From positions 23,357,754-23,421,753 of the forward strand of contig CAIIXF020000011.1 in NCBI GenBank assembly GCA_903813345.2: 64,000 nt of DNA, in the 5' to 3' direction. The translations under genes and the position numbers were made by a program. The stretch is from Owenia fusiformis (taxonomy: Eukaryota; Annelida; Polychaeta; Sabellida; Oweniidae). Each line of letters starts with the position of its first letter. Positions within the stretch are counted from its first letter, which is position 1. The notes beneath the pieces were generated by a model. It did no database searches and was not told the DNA's origin. It worked only from the letters and a program-made list of their open reading frames with translations. This document shows, piece by piece, positions 39,101-47,558 of this stretch.

Positions 39101-39375
39101 GTATAAATATTTTAATTTTGATCAAATATAATGTACGTTTCTTTTAATCACCAAAGCATGCAATCAACATCACATTCCTGGTATGTAGTGATGATGAACC
39201 ACGAATCATGCACTGTTCATTCGTCTATGATATAGTAATACATGTGTTTAATACGTTTTTCTTACATTATTGTAGTGTGAAATGGATATAGAGAAGTACA
39301 GCAAAGAAGGATTATATTATGTATTGTAATATTATGAATGACTTCTGAAATAAAGATTGTACATCTCAGTTGTGT
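12539..39375 (+). CDS. GH18 chitinase with two CBM14 domains (gene 1, whole gene span)
   Basis: Secreted family 18 chitinase that hydrolyses beta-1,4 bonds of chitin. Coding exons by eye: 12539-12605, 12776-12952, 13644-13906, 14621-14745, 15000-15114, 35249-35449, 36420-36539, 36688-36874, 37293-37331, 37678-37845, 38404-38466, 38718-38885 and 39276-39280. All phases fit and the sum is 565 codons plus stop. Order: signal peptide, GH18 barrel (about residues 24-440), Thr/Ser linker, CBM14, linker, CBM14. Catalytic motif [10 protein letters not shown] is intact, as are [18 protein letters not shown] and GGAMIWALDLD, so the enzyme should be active. The exon after 15114 lies 20 kb away because of repeat insertions. 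The gene closely matches, exon for exon, the GH18 module at 44403-47284. Confidence 0.9.
13386..13455 (+). repeat. tRNA-derived SINE remnant
   Basis: In intron 12953-13643. It has a tRNA-like layout ending in a good B box (GATTCGATTCCCAC), but no foldable tRNA with matching acceptor stem. Probably an old SINE head. Confidence 0.4.
13907..14620. other. Chitinase intron with GC donor
   Basis: Starts GCAAAA and ends TTTTACAG. AT-rich; no repeat or gene recognised inside. Confidence 0.55.
15115..16255. other. Start of the 20 kb chitinase intron, nothing recognised
   Basis: Intron sequence before the foldback repeat. Short open frames only, no family similarity. Confidence 0.45.
16256..16732. 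repeat. Foldback inverted repeat, arms about 190 bp
   Basis: About 16256-16444 is an inverted, slightly diverged copy of about 16543-16732, with a loop of roughly 100 bp. The arms carry GAATAATAGTGACC at the outer side and CCAATATGGCG near the loop. No terminal duplication or coding capacity was found. It lies in the long chitinase intron. Confidence 0.7.
16898..17463 (+). repeat. Dispersed repeat, copy A
   Basis: Closely similar to 42904-43311 in the same orientation: it begins CGTCTTTCATCACAAGG and ends near TTCTTTGACCTTAC. Copy B has lost an internal stretch. The family is not recognised and there is no coding capacity. Confidence 0.65.
17565..18604 (-). repeat. LTR, left-hand copy (3' LTR in element orientation)
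   Basis: 1040 bp direct repeat of 33185-34224. Small open frames inside (18163-18404, both strands) are identical in the two copies, reflect LTR composition, and are not genes. Confidence 0.85.
18605..19570. other. LTR element interior, nothing coding
   Basis: AT-rich. Several loosely repeated pieces of the type CAGTTGATTAT occur at 18732, 18975, 19048 and 19145; otherwise nothing recognised. Confidence 0.4.
19571..20960. repeat. About 415 bp satellite, roughly 3.5 copies
   Basis: A unit containing GCACCCATTTTTACACGA, CGTCTTTTATCGGTTTCCC, AACCCTGGGGGAGAT and CATTTAACGTCACATA repeats with starts near 19610, 20030 and 20445, followed by a diverged partial unit near 20880. The first two units are very similar and the later ones are increasingly diverged. 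No coding capacity; it lies inside the LTR element. Confidence 0.85.
20961..21921. other. LTR element interior, nothing recognised
   Basis: AT-rich sequence with short open frames and no family similarity. Confidence 0.4.
21924..23339 (+). mobile_element. pogo/Tigger DNA transposon, internally deleted
   Basis: Termini CAGTAGAACCTGTATATC and the inverse ending GACAGGTTTTACTG, with TA on both sides (21922-21923 and 23340-23341). Inside, near 22970-23003, an open stretch ends KKQTTMNDFFKLK and a stop, typical of the C-terminus of Tigger-type transposases. The rest of the transposase is missing. The interior also has a direct repeat of about 190 bp (about 22340-22530 and 22584-22770). Inactive; nested in the LTR element. 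Confidence 0.8.
23852..25826. mobile_element. DNA transposon filled by a roughly 300 bp minisatellite
   Basis: Ends CAGGCCCGT and the inverse ending ACGGGCCTG, flanked by ATGCC on both sides (23847-23851 and 25827-25831). Inside, a unit with TCATACACTTTAAAAGTGCC, a C-rich stretch and a CTGGCACCC block repeats about five times, with starts near 23965, 24292, 24595, 24904 and 25195. Each unit contains a half-unit echo (CAGACACTTTTAAAGTGCCC). There is no transposase. Termini resemble the hAT-like ends at 10421 and 43347, but the 5 bp flank does not match the usual 8 bp, so the superfamily is open. Confidence 0.65.
25827..27235. other. LTR element interior with faint minus-strand exon-like pieces
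   Basis: No confident gene. On the minus strand, about 25880-25965 stays open and ends at a donor-like GTAAGC; about 26568-26625 stays open before GTAAGTC. These could be fragments of a captured gene or chance. Nothing else recognised. Confidence 0.25.
27236..27600. repeat. Minisatellite, unit about 39-45 bp, roughly 8-9 copies
   Basis: Unit of the type CATTGTCACGGTCATGCCAG plus CCTTGCAGAACTATATTA, best preserved at 27360-27470. The open frames across it (repeated MPGLAELYYIVTV) are a by-product of the repeat and not a gene. Spacers and repeats are not separable, so it is not a CRISPR array. Confidence 0.85.
27601..30360. other. LTR element interior; possible minus-strand PLAT-like fragment
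   Basis: No confident gene. On the minus strand, two short open stretches (about 29375-29445 and 29100-29210) resemble parts of a PLAT domain (TGSSNIAG; FKITLHGD), the first next to a splice-acceptor-like site. About 28340-28400 weakly resembles the satellite block GGGGGAGAT-GGTTTTCTGCCA. The rest is AT-rich and unrecognised. Confidence 0.25.
30361..31090. repeat. Tandem repeat, about 160-270 bp units, four copies
   Basis: Blocks of the type CAGTACTGCGTGAAAGA, then CTCAAG, AACCTACAGGTGG and TCGATTAAAGTACTC recur near 30400, 30668, 30867 and 31023. They are diverged. The small open frames across them are not genes. Confidence 0.6.
31091..32158. other. LTR element interior beyond gag, nothing recognised
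   Basis: AT-rich. A short direct repeat with AATTTTAGCTAGTTATG occurs near 31971 and 32050. No pol domain seen. Confidence 0.4.
32159..33139 (-). CDS. gag: Gag-like protein of the LTR element (326 aa)
   Basis: Open frame on the minus strand, next to the right-hand LTR. The N-terminal third is predicted coiled coil (rich in Glu, Arg and Gln). Residues about 110-230 match the retrotransposon gag family: HFSGRESDTNPKHWLNKF, then FPHFLKDSAEIWFTEL, WPELENLFKARF and the RKQGEHESVADYA region. No zinc knuckle was seen at the C-terminus. Such proteins form the particle that packages element RNA. This assigns the element to the Ty3/gypsy-like group with moderate confidence. Confidence 0.8.
   Translation of the reverse strand: MTSTNTRNQAIEDRLRRLEGDRQIGESLSEKITELTENVDRNSQMGQKIRVLEEMMETQRQAQMEIRKNHDEAMARFPIPENARASAPAATKSMGYVSIKPNHFSGRESDTNPKHWLNKFNAYAKLNVWDSNKKALIFPHFLKDSAEIWFTELTPQPSTWPELENLFKARFIENRPRWVLQQTLLNRKQGEHESVADYAADIHLKCSHLNKTPEERLDIFVTNLRPAIRNFVISQDPGDIDTAEQKAKLGESINQIAANDENTNSAPQVSLINSNADTQILDLMQELTSKIGEMSTNYQSQLRALHNTIDCVIHEPELGQIWPTEK
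33185..34224 (-). repeat. LTR, right-hand copy (5' LTR in element orientation)
   Basis: 1040 bp, matching 17565-18604. It would carry the element promoter. The sequence just inside it (TTGGTGGAGCTGC on the minus strand) is in the position of a primer-binding site; I cannot name the tRNA. Confidence 0.85.
34229..35248. other. End of the long chitinase intron; inverted dispersed repeats
   Basis: About 34640-34790 is a diverged inverted copy of about 16770-16885 (shared CGCTGCGCTATAGTGTGCTA). About 34905-35165 is an inverted copy of about 60590-60895 (shared GACTTCACTTCTTAAAAGAG). The open frame 34777-35136 runs through these repeats and is not considered a gene. Confidence 0.5.
35249..36874 (+). 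CDS. Chitinase gene 1: C-terminal half of GH18 and linker (3 exons)
   Basis: Exon 35249-35449 continues the barrel (RYIELGAPRDKLVLGIPMYG, then an inserted-domain stretch and GGFLSYYE). Exon 36420-36539 gives AGWTYVYDAQ and WVGYSD. Exon 36688-36874 gives GGAMIWALDLDNF, including the conserved Trp at the base of the -1 subsite, and then a Thr-rich linker (TTTTGPTTTTEA). Exon lengths 201, 120 and 187 compare with 186, 120 and a terminal exon in the second module. Intron 35450-36419 carries a direct repeat. Confidence 0.9.
35706..36305. repeat. Imperfect direct repeat in a chitinase intron
   Basis: About 35708-35815 recurs at 36170-36272 (GTTCTTAGCCCTATTTGCAA, then ACGTTACATAATGG). The following GAGTGCCAAGGAAACCAG also recurs (35870 and 36272), so the second copy has lost the piece between them. 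Confidence 0.75.
37293..37845 (+). CDS. Chitinase gene 1: linker exon and first CBM14 domain
   Basis: Exon 37293-37331 encodes a short Ser/Thr linker. Exon 37678-37845 encodes one peritrophin-A/CBM14 chitin-binding domain with six cysteines (VC, DC, TC, SC, WC, EC) and the aromatic FITCLDGNN and CDYPSNFEC blocks. Both exons are phase 1 at each end, so they can be duplicated or skipped without a frame change. They are repeated as 38404-38466 and 38718-38885. Confidence 0.9.
37846..38403. other. Chitinase intron between the CBM14 exons
   Basis: Short AT-rich tandem-like pieces of the type CTAACTGATTTCATTACTTC occur several times between 37900 and 38340; nothing coding. Confidence 0.4.
38404..38885 (+). 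CDS. Chitinase gene 1: second linker exon and second CBM14 domain
   Basis: Linker exon 38404-38466 (Thr/Ser/Pro-rich) and CBM14 exon 38718-38885. The CBM14 differs from the first at about seven of 56 residues and keeps all six cysteines, so the duplication is fairly recent. Without splicing at 38885 the frame stops at 38903-38905. Confidence 0.9.
39276..39375 (+). CDS. Chitinase gene 1: terminal exon with immediate stop and poly(A) signal
   Basis: After the acceptor TTGTAG, this exon adds one Val codon and then TGA (39278-39280). AATAAA lies at 39349-39354, followed by a GT-rich stretch. This ends the GH18-CBM14-CBM14 form. Confidence 0.65.
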
Positions 39376-39524
39376 AATGTTGTTCAAATGTTATAAAATA
39401 CATAAACAACTCCAAACAATCCTACCAATAATCTAACATAGAAACTGAGACTGTATTTTGTATGCCTGCGGTGCTAGTATATTACGTAATATTTTAATGA
39501 ATTTTCCCCCCAGGTATCACTAAA

Positions 39525-40949
39525 GGTACGTTCACACCAACGGCGAATGCCACGCTTTAAATCGGCGAGCAAAGCGCCGTCATTTTTGTCATTTTTCTTC
39601 ATACCAACGGCGCTTTGATGGCGCTTTAAAGCGGATTGTAAAGCGGCACCAAAGCGTAACAAAGTTTGATTAAAGCGTCGGGGTCGTAATAGGTCGTAGA
39701 AAAGCTCAGAGTAAAACGGGATATTCGGCAAGAGCGCCAAAAAATTTTAAACTCTTAAAAAATTTTGGGCGCTCTGTTACGAATCGATTAAGCGCCGAGA
39801 GCGTAACAAAGCTTAACAAACCGTAACAAAGCTCAGAAAAACTTGATCCAAAGCGTAGGAAAGCTTAACATAGCTCTAAAAGGCTCCTCACGCTTTGATC
39901 CCGCTTTGATCAGGCTTTGTTACGCTTGAAATCACGCTTTCAAAAGCTTTGATAAGCATTATTACGCTTTGATGCGATTATGACGCTTTAAATCAGGCTC
40001 TGATACGATTGCAAAACTCTGTTGTGCATTGTTACGCTCTGTTAAGCTCTGTCACGCATTGGAAAATGTCGAGATCGCCGATTCCATGCCGCTTTTGATC
40101 CAATGACTATATAAAGATGCAGTAGATCCATAAAACCATTGCATCTTTGACTCGAGAACACGATGGCAGAACAACGAGATCCAGAAATTCCAGATGGACC
40201 AGAGCATGACCTATCTGAAGAAGACATGACGTTTGTCGCACGGCGTGATATAGCGTGTGAAAACTTTCAAGCGTAACAAAGCCTAGCAAAGCGTTTCAAT
40301 CCTTGATTAAAGCGTCTCAATTCGTTGGAAAGCTTGAGAGTCCCTCAGGAAAGTGTAACAAAGAGTGTCAGATATTGATGAAAGCGTCTGACCTCGTGTC
40401 AGATCTTCATGCCAGATCGTAGCAAATATTGAGACATCTTAACGAAGCGTTTCAAGTGGTAACAGACCGTGAATAGACTGGGGTCCCCGCTTTATACCAA
40501 TCTGTGTTAAGCTTTCCTACGCTTTGAGTCAAGCTTTGTTGAGCTTTGTTACGGTTTGTTAAGCTTTGATACGCTCTCGGCGCTTCAATCAATTCGTAAC
40601 CGAGCGCCCAAATTTTTTAAACAGTTTAACATTTTTTGGCGCTCTTGCCGAATATCCCGCTTTACTCCGAACTTTTCTACGACCTATTACGATCCCGACG
40701 CTTTAATCAAGCTTTGTTACGCTTTGGTGCCGCTTTACAATCCGCTTTAAAGCGCCATCAAAGCGCCGTTGGTGCGAACGCTTAAACAGTTTAAATTTTT
40801 TAGCGCTCTTGCCGAATATCCCGCTTTACTCCCGAGCTTTTCTACGACCTATTACGACCCCGACGCTTTAATTAAGCTTTGTTACGCTTTGGTGCCGCTT
40901 TACAAGCCGCTTTAAAGCGCCATCAAAGCGCCGTTGGTGTGAACGTACC
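39525..40949. mobile_element. Foldback/TIR transposon, tandem copy 1 (1425 bp)
   Basis: Ends GGTACGTTCACACCAACGGCG and its inverse, with very long repeat-rich arms built from AAGCTTTGTTACGCTTTGA-type units; the terminal piece is itself duplicated in the right arm. TAAA precedes it and ATAAA follows it. It holds a TATA box and a short ORF (40163-40276) at its centre. No transposase. The terminus is reminiscent of PIF/Harbinger or IS4EU-like elements; superfamily uncertain. Confidence 0.75.
40102..40276 (+). CDS. TATA box and 37-aa ORF at the centre of foldback copy 1
   Basis: CTATATAAAG at 40107-40116 lies about 50 bp upstream of an ATG at 40163. The peptide starts MAEQRDPEIPDGPEHDLSEE, continues into basic VARRD, and stops at 40276 where the repeat arm begins. 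It looks like the promoter and first codons of a longer, lost element gene. The second copy (41594-41707) keeps it with a Val to Ala change. Function unknown. Confidence 0.35.
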
Positions 40950-40954
40950 ATAAA

Positions 40955-42379
40955 GGTACGTTCACACCAACGGCGAATGCCACGCTTTAAATCGGCGAGC
41001 AAAGCGCCGTCATTTTTGTCATTTTTCTTCATACCAACGGCGCTTTGATGGCGCTTTAAAGCGGCTTGTAAAGCGGCACCAAAGCGTAACAAAGTTTGAT
41101 TAAAGCGTAGGGGTCGTAATAGGTCGTAGAAAAGCTCAGAGTAAAACGGGATATTCGGCAAGAGCGCCAAAAAATTTTAAACTCTTAAAAAATTTTGGGC
41201 GCTCTGTTACGAATCGATTAAGCGCCGAGAGCGTATCAAAGCTTAACAAACCGTAACAAAGCTCAGAAAAACTTGATCCAAAGCGTAGGAAAGTTTAACA
41301 TAGCTCTAAAAGGTTCCTCACGCTTTGATCCCGCTTTGATCAGGCTTTGTTACGCTTAAAATCACGCTTTGAAAAGCTTTGATAAGCATTATTACGCTTT
41401 GATGCGATTATGACGCTTTAAATCAGGCTCTGATACGATTGCAAAACTCTGTTGTGCATTGTTACGCTCTGTTAAGCTCTGTCACGCATTGGAAAATGTC
41501 GAGATCGCCGATTCCATGCCGCTTTTGATCCAATGACTATATAAAGATGCAACTAGATCCATAAAACCATTGCATCTTTGACTCGAGAACACGATGGCAG
41601 AACAACGAGATCCAGAAATTCCAGATGGACCAGAGCATGACCTATCTGAAGAAGATATGACGTTTGCCGCACGGCGTGATATAGCGTGTGAAAACTTTCA
41701 AGCGTAACAAAGCCTAGCAAAGCGTTTCACCCTTGATTAAAGCGTCTCAATTCGTTGGAAAGCTTGAGAGTCCCTCAGGAAAGTGTTACAAAGAGTGTCA
41801 GATATTGATGAAAGCGTCTGACCTCGTGTCAGATCTTCATGCCAGATCGTAGCAAATCTTGAGACATCTTAACGAAGCGTGTCAAGTGGTAACAGACCGT
41901 GAATAGACTGGGGTCCCCGCTTTGAACCAAGCTGTGTTAAGCTTTCCTACGCTTTGAGTCAAGCTTTGTTGAGCTTTGTTACGGTTTGTTAAGCTTTGAT
42001 ACGCTCTCGGCGCTTCAATCAATTCATAAAAGAGCGCCCAAAATTTTTAAACAGTTTAACATTTTTTGGCGCTCTTGCCGAATATCCCGCTTTACTCCGA
42101 ACTTTTCTACGACCTATTACGATCCCGACGCTTTAATCAAGCTTTGTTACGCTTTGGTGCCGCTTTACAATCCGCTTTAAAGCGCCATCAAAGCGCCGTT
42201 GGTGCGAACGCTTAAACAGTTTAAATTTTTTAGCGCTCTTGCCGAATATCCCGCTTTACTCCCGAGCTTTTCTACGACCTATTACGACCCCGACGCTTTA
42301 ATTAAGCTTTGTTACGCTTTGGTGCCGCTTTACAAGCCGCTTTAAAGCGCCATCAAAGCGCCGTTGGTGTGAACGTACC
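40955..42379. mobile_element. Foldback/TIR transposon, tandem copy 2 (1425 bp)
   Basis: Same length and ends as copy 1, in the same orientation, separated from it only by ATAAA. It differs at scattered bases, so the pair is not an exact recent duplicate. It carries the same central TATA box and short ORF. Confidence 0.75.
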
Positions 42380-43346
42380 ATAAAAGAACAATAAGCCATG
42401 CAATGCAAATTACATGCTCATGTGTTTTCAGCAAAAATGGCTTATCTATGCGCATCTACACTCACATAATTCTTTTGAAAGATACCACGGTTTGTTGCAG
42501 TGGAACTCATGCGGTGCACAAGCAACGAGCAGACGCGGTTGACACACGCAAACAGCCAACAAGGTTGCCACAGCGTAATTAGCGCTTGGATGAACTGCCT
42601 TTTGTTGAAAACTTGTGAGCATGTAATTTGCAACGCACGGGCTAATTGCTCTTCTTCGGGGTACAAAGGGGGAATCTAAGAAACGAGAATGTGCAAAGTA
42701 AATTTTAAATCGTTGAAATGGCACGTTATCTACGTTTATTTCAGATGAACATCATCAATTATAAAATACGGTAATACTATTTCAGTTACGCTTTCCAAAT
42801 TTAGTGAGAATGTTCATTAAGCAACAGTGAACATTCTGTAAAGGATAAACAATGAACCCTAGGTTCATGTGAAATAATAGCCAAGGGCCAACACACCGGT
42901 ACGCCGTCTTTCATCACAAGGGTTCAAAAAACGTAAATATTTTGATTCGAACTTTTATACATCTTATAAGACACAGACCATTATTTATCATGATGTAAAT
43001 AATTCCTTTAATTTTACGGTATATGTCGGTGTTTAATTAGCGTGATTATACAATTGTGCTTTTCAGATTTGTTTGATTTTTCAAATACGGGCCAAGCAGA
43101 TTCAACAAAATTGTGTGGAATATTCAAGTAATTTATGATTGCGAACATATTAGTTTTCTTACCATTTAAACATTTATTGCCAAAATCTATCCGTACATGT
43201 CTAATGCTCTATAAGAGGCATACAATCGAACACCTTGTACAATTCTTCCTTGACGTCACTGCTGGCTATCATCAAGTTTTCTGATGGTTGTTTCTTCTTT
43301 GACCTTACTTCAAATGTGTTGCTACCTTAGTTGGGTTTAAGAGCAT
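42380..43346. other. Intergenic or intronic; holds dispersed repeat copy B
   Basis: About 42904-43311 matches 16898-17463. The part before it has open frames on the minus strand (42442-42724) with no family similarity. Confidence 0.5.
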
Positions 43347-43466
43347 GCCCGTAGCCAGGGGGGTTCGATGGGTTCGAGCGACCCCCCCCGGCCAAAAATT
43401 CTTTCAAAATCATGCAGTTTTTCATTTTTGGACCAAAATTGTCAAAGTGACCACCCCCCCCCCCTG
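43347..43466. mobile_element. 120 bp hAT-type MITE
   Basis: Flanked by AAGAGCAT at 43339-43346 and 43467-43474, an 8 bp duplication. It starts GCCCGTAGCCAGGGGGGTTC, like the hAT termini at 10421 and 11582, and ends in a C-rich run. No coding capacity. Confidence 0.7.
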
Positions 43467-43879
43467 AAGAGCATATAAAATTGGTGTCCGAAGGTGACAG
43501 TGGCATCTCTCAGATTAGGGGCACAGCTGCTCTAATGTTCAAGAACCATTATGACAATGCAAACCACAAGACCATGGAAAAAACACTTTAGTTGAATTTA
43601 AGTCATTGCAATATATGTTTGGAAATCAACATTAGCTTTAAATACAGATGACAGAGACAGAAGACAAAGGGCATTGTAAACAAAGTGATGTGGAACTATT
43701 GGATGGATTCAGCTCGAGAACAGTATTCAATATTAATATACAGAGTGGATTGTGATAAAAATAACCCGAATGGAAAATATGGATATCTAAGTTTAATTAG
43801 GTAAACTAAGTAAACAAAATGATATATAACTAATATCAATAACATTTTTGGTTTACTTTACATTATAATCTATTTTATA

Positions 43880-43949
43880 CTGTCATGTTTGGACGTCGTT
43901 GCATACTGATGCGCGTAAATGTGACTGGGAATACAACGTTAACTGTGGT
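43880..43949 (+). pseudogene. Relic CBM14 exon
   Basis: The frame ends RKCDWEYNVNCG at a good donor (GTAGGG near 43950), matching the [10 protein letters not shown] end of the CBM14 at 44403. The first half of the domain, its other cysteines and a splice acceptor are missing, and a stop lies upstream. This looks like a broken extra CBM14 exon. Confidence 0.6.
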
Positions 43950-44004
43950 AGGGTTTGCGCTTTTGTTTTCAAGCATTAGTTGCAACATTTTAGAATATTT
44001 TTAG

Positions 44005-47000
44005 GTGATTCAAATGTACCAACCTCTTCATCTACTACGACTACAAAACCGACTTTAACATCAACTAAACCGTCTATAAGTTCAACGATTGAAACTGGAA
44101 GTAAGAAGCCCTGTTAAAAATTTGCTTAGCTAATTTATGAAAAAGAAAGACATACCTAAAAAGAACAAATAAGTTCCAACAAAGCGATTGACATTTAGCT
44201 GGGATTACTACCTAATGACCAACTGTACTCTGAAATGTTACCCTTCCTCATTATGTTTTTATTCCGACCCAATTTGATCTTTCCTTTTTGTAATTTGTGT
44301 TTATATATTTTCATTTTTTAATATTGGAATATCAATTTGTACCACATTCCTCTATTCGGGTAAAACACTATCATCTTACTTTAAAACCAATTGCAACTTC
44401 AGATTTTTGTCATGGAAAGAGAGACCGCCTCTACAGAGATCCTAAAAGTTGTGAAAGTTATATCTCATGCTGGAATGGTATTAATCAGGGCATCACCACG
44501 TGTCCCGATGGCACATTATTCTCAGAAGAACGAGGCTACTGTGACTGGGACTACAATGTTGATTGTGGTACTATAGCCCGATCAACAACTACTACAAAAG
44601 CAGTAAAGATATCAACAATGTCGCCAGAGGCTTCAACCTCAGCATCAACTATTTCAGCATCAGTATCATCTTCAACAAGTTCATCTGTTTTACTTGTAAC
44701 GTCAACAACGAAAGCTACTCCAGAAGAGTCTTTATACAAACGAGTGTGCTATTTCACCAACTGGGCCCAGTATAGAGTTTATCCTGGGAAGTTCTTTCCC
44801 TCGGATGTTGATCCGTTTTTGTGCACACATATTATCTATTCATTCGGGAAGGTTGTGAATGGCCCTGCAGATGAGAGCACTATAGAGCCATATGAATGGA
44901 ATGACATATCTGGTAAGTCTTACTCTTTTGGTCGTGGATGGACAGTTGTGTGAACGGAAATAATTATTTTACCTTCATCTAAAAAGCTGTAGAAAAAGCC
45001 AATAGAAACAGAATTATCTGTTCAATATAAATAACTATTTTAGCACTGTCAGAATGAATAAAATATCACGAGCTCTCGGCAACAAGTGCAAGGAACAATA
45101 CACTAAGATTGTACTAGAGAATGTGTGATGGTCTGATAGCATCTGCTCTGTTTTCCCTTTGATCTGGGATAGTGTTGCTTTAAAACACACTTTATCCTGC
45201 GATGTATTTGTGAATTGCTGGGATCTAAGGCAAAGGGAATGTCGTTCCGGATTATTGATTTTCATTGGTGGATATTCTTGCTGATATATTGCATTATTTA
45301 CATTTAGATAATCTTTATTTCAGTACTATATCCTGCTATTATGGCATTGAAGAGCACCAATCCAAATCTGAAAGTTCTCTTGGCTATTGGTGGATGGACA
45401 CACGGGTCTAAACCATTTACAGAGTTGGTTGCATCGCCTTCTAAACTGAGAAACTTTGTCTGGAATAGTATAACTTATTTGCGACACCATGGATTTGATG
45501 GGCTTGACCTCGATTGGGAGTATCCAACGGCTAGAGGGGGTATCCCAGCGGATCGGGAACGATTTGTAGAGCTTTGCCGGGTATGTACTAAGGGAATCAG
45601 TGGCTACTTCTTATATGTATGTGGATACCGTATACATGTACGAATATAGTGACATTGTAACAGGTTCACATACCCTTATGTTTTGATCATTGCTCCTGTC
45701 GTGAGAGCAGCTGGGTCAGTTGACGAATTGAGAACTATGATTAATTATATGTATAACCAACTGACTCTATCGGTTATGTAGCTAGCTATTCCATATGCTA
45801 ATTTTAGGAATTGAGAGGTGGTTTTGAACTCGAGGCGACACAATCCAACAGGGAAAGAATGCTACTTACTGCAGCTGTTGGATGCGGAAAAGATACAATT
45901 GATGCTGCTTATGACATTAATGGCTTTACACCGTTAGTGTTCAAAACGTGTATTCAAAATAGCGGCCATGGGCTTTGCATTGATTTGTGGTCAGACACTT
46001 GTGTCGGCTTAGGTGGGCGAGTGGAGAATGGGCATTTTTATTTTTATTTAGTATGAATTATTTTCTGATATGCTAGAGTGTGTTCCTTAAATTGTATCAA
46101 AATAATCAATATGGACTAAATTTATAATAAATTCCAACAAATGTGGATACATTTTAGATATTTGGATTTCATCAACTTGATGACGTATGATTTGGCCGGC
46201 CAATGGGATGGAAGAACTGCCATACATAGTGCACTTCACCCAAGAAACGAGGACCCTGCTCCTACTCTAAACCAGGTAAAATATAGGTTCCTAGTAAGGT
46301 TCTGTCCTGGAAATTAAAAGTCAGATGGAGCAATTTGAAGATAATCTGGTCCCTCTTTTGAAAATGGATTTGTTCCCCTTTTGAACATAAATTTGAGCTT
46401 AATTTTTGGAAGTTTTGGTCCATTATCTCAAAAGATTAAATATGTATAGGGCCTTTCAACAAATCAGCCAAATGTCTAAATAACTTGCTACATGTTTATA
46501 GGAGTATGCAGTGAATAGATTCATCAATGAAGGCACTCCACCGGAGAAGCTCATACTTGGTATACCTCTCTATGGCAGGACTTTTAGACTGTCTACCTCA
46601 GCCACAGGATTAGGCGCCCCAACTGCAACATTTGGAGCCCCATCTGGACCTATAACTAACGAGGAAGGATTCATGTCATATTATGAGGTATTTTGGCAAT
46701 TGGTTCAATCATGATGAGGAGGAGTACAACCCTCATGCAAACGTTGTTAAAAGTAATATTAAAGAAATATTTTAAGTAAAGCTTGGGTTAAGAAGTACAG
46801 TATAGGGTCACGTCACATATAGATTAATGAGAGGTTATTTTCAATTTATGAACTTTTTACAAATGCTATAATGTGAATTTTTGTGTTTGCCTTTATATTT
46901 CTGTTCAATATTTGTCCAATAGATATGCCAGAAGATAGCATCAGGTTGGACATATGAATATGACAATGAGCATGACGACTCATACGCCTTCTCTGACTCT

Positions 47001-47284
47001 GATTGGGTCGGCTATACAGACACTCTAGGCATCAAGGCAAAGGTTGGCACCATAAACTATGAGTTATATCGAAGAAGTATTGACTACTTTATCGATTAAT
47101 GTTATTTATTTTGTTTTGATTATTGTTTTATCATTTCTTATAGATTGATTTCATAAAAGATATGCGGCTAGGGGGTGCCATGGTGTGGGCGTTAGATTTA
47201 GATGATTTCACGGGTAACTTGTGTAGTCTGTCACTTGAACGTTATCCCTTGCTGAATGCTATCAAAAATGGTCTTACAACATAA
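44005..47284 (+). CDS. Second GH18 chitinase module with N-terminal CBM14 (gene 2, or 3' part of a double chitinase)
   Basis: Chitinase with the domain order reversed relative to gene 1. Exons: 44005-44100 (Thr/Ser linker), 44403-44912, 45324-45580, 45808-45932, 46158-46275, 46502-46687, 46923-47042 and 47144-47284; phases fit and give 517 codons. Exon 44403-44912 fuses a six-cysteine CBM14 ([22 protein letters not shown]), a long Ser/Thr linker and the start of GH18 ([12 protein letters not shown]). Catalytic [29 protein letters not shown] and [13 protein letters not shown] are intact. Exons 125 and 120 nt long match gene 1 exactly. No signal peptide or promoter was found upstream. The first exon accepts phase 1, so it could splice from 38885 of gene 1. 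Stop is TAA; no clear AATAAA was seen. Confidence 0.88.
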
Positions 47285-47558
47285 CAAGCAAACGTGGACT
47301 TACACAAGTCATGCTTTACAAGAAGAACATGGAAGGCATATATGTAAATGTTCGTCTAAATAATATACTCAATCAATGCTGGATGTTATACTAAAAAACA
47401 AAATACACTGATTTTTGGAAACATTGCACATTGCAAGTTTATAAAGCATAGAATTACTGCTGAATTACTAATACAATTTATAACCCATTCTATTTCATAA
47501 ATGTTTAATGGTACTGTAATAGTAATGTGTAAGTTGTTAAGTGAACAGAGTTAGCCAC
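47285..47558. other. 3' flank of the second chitinase module
   Basis: AT-rich, nothing recognised beyond a likely 3' UTR. Confidence 0.4.

Noticed and set aside
39474-41170. Minus-strand ORFs of 88 and 100 aa in the foldback arms
   Set aside because: Translation of simple AAGCG/CTTTG repeat arms, duplicated with the element.
42442-42724. Overlapping minus-strand ORFs of 74 and 92 aa
   Set aside because: No domain, no splice context, and the two frames contradict each other.
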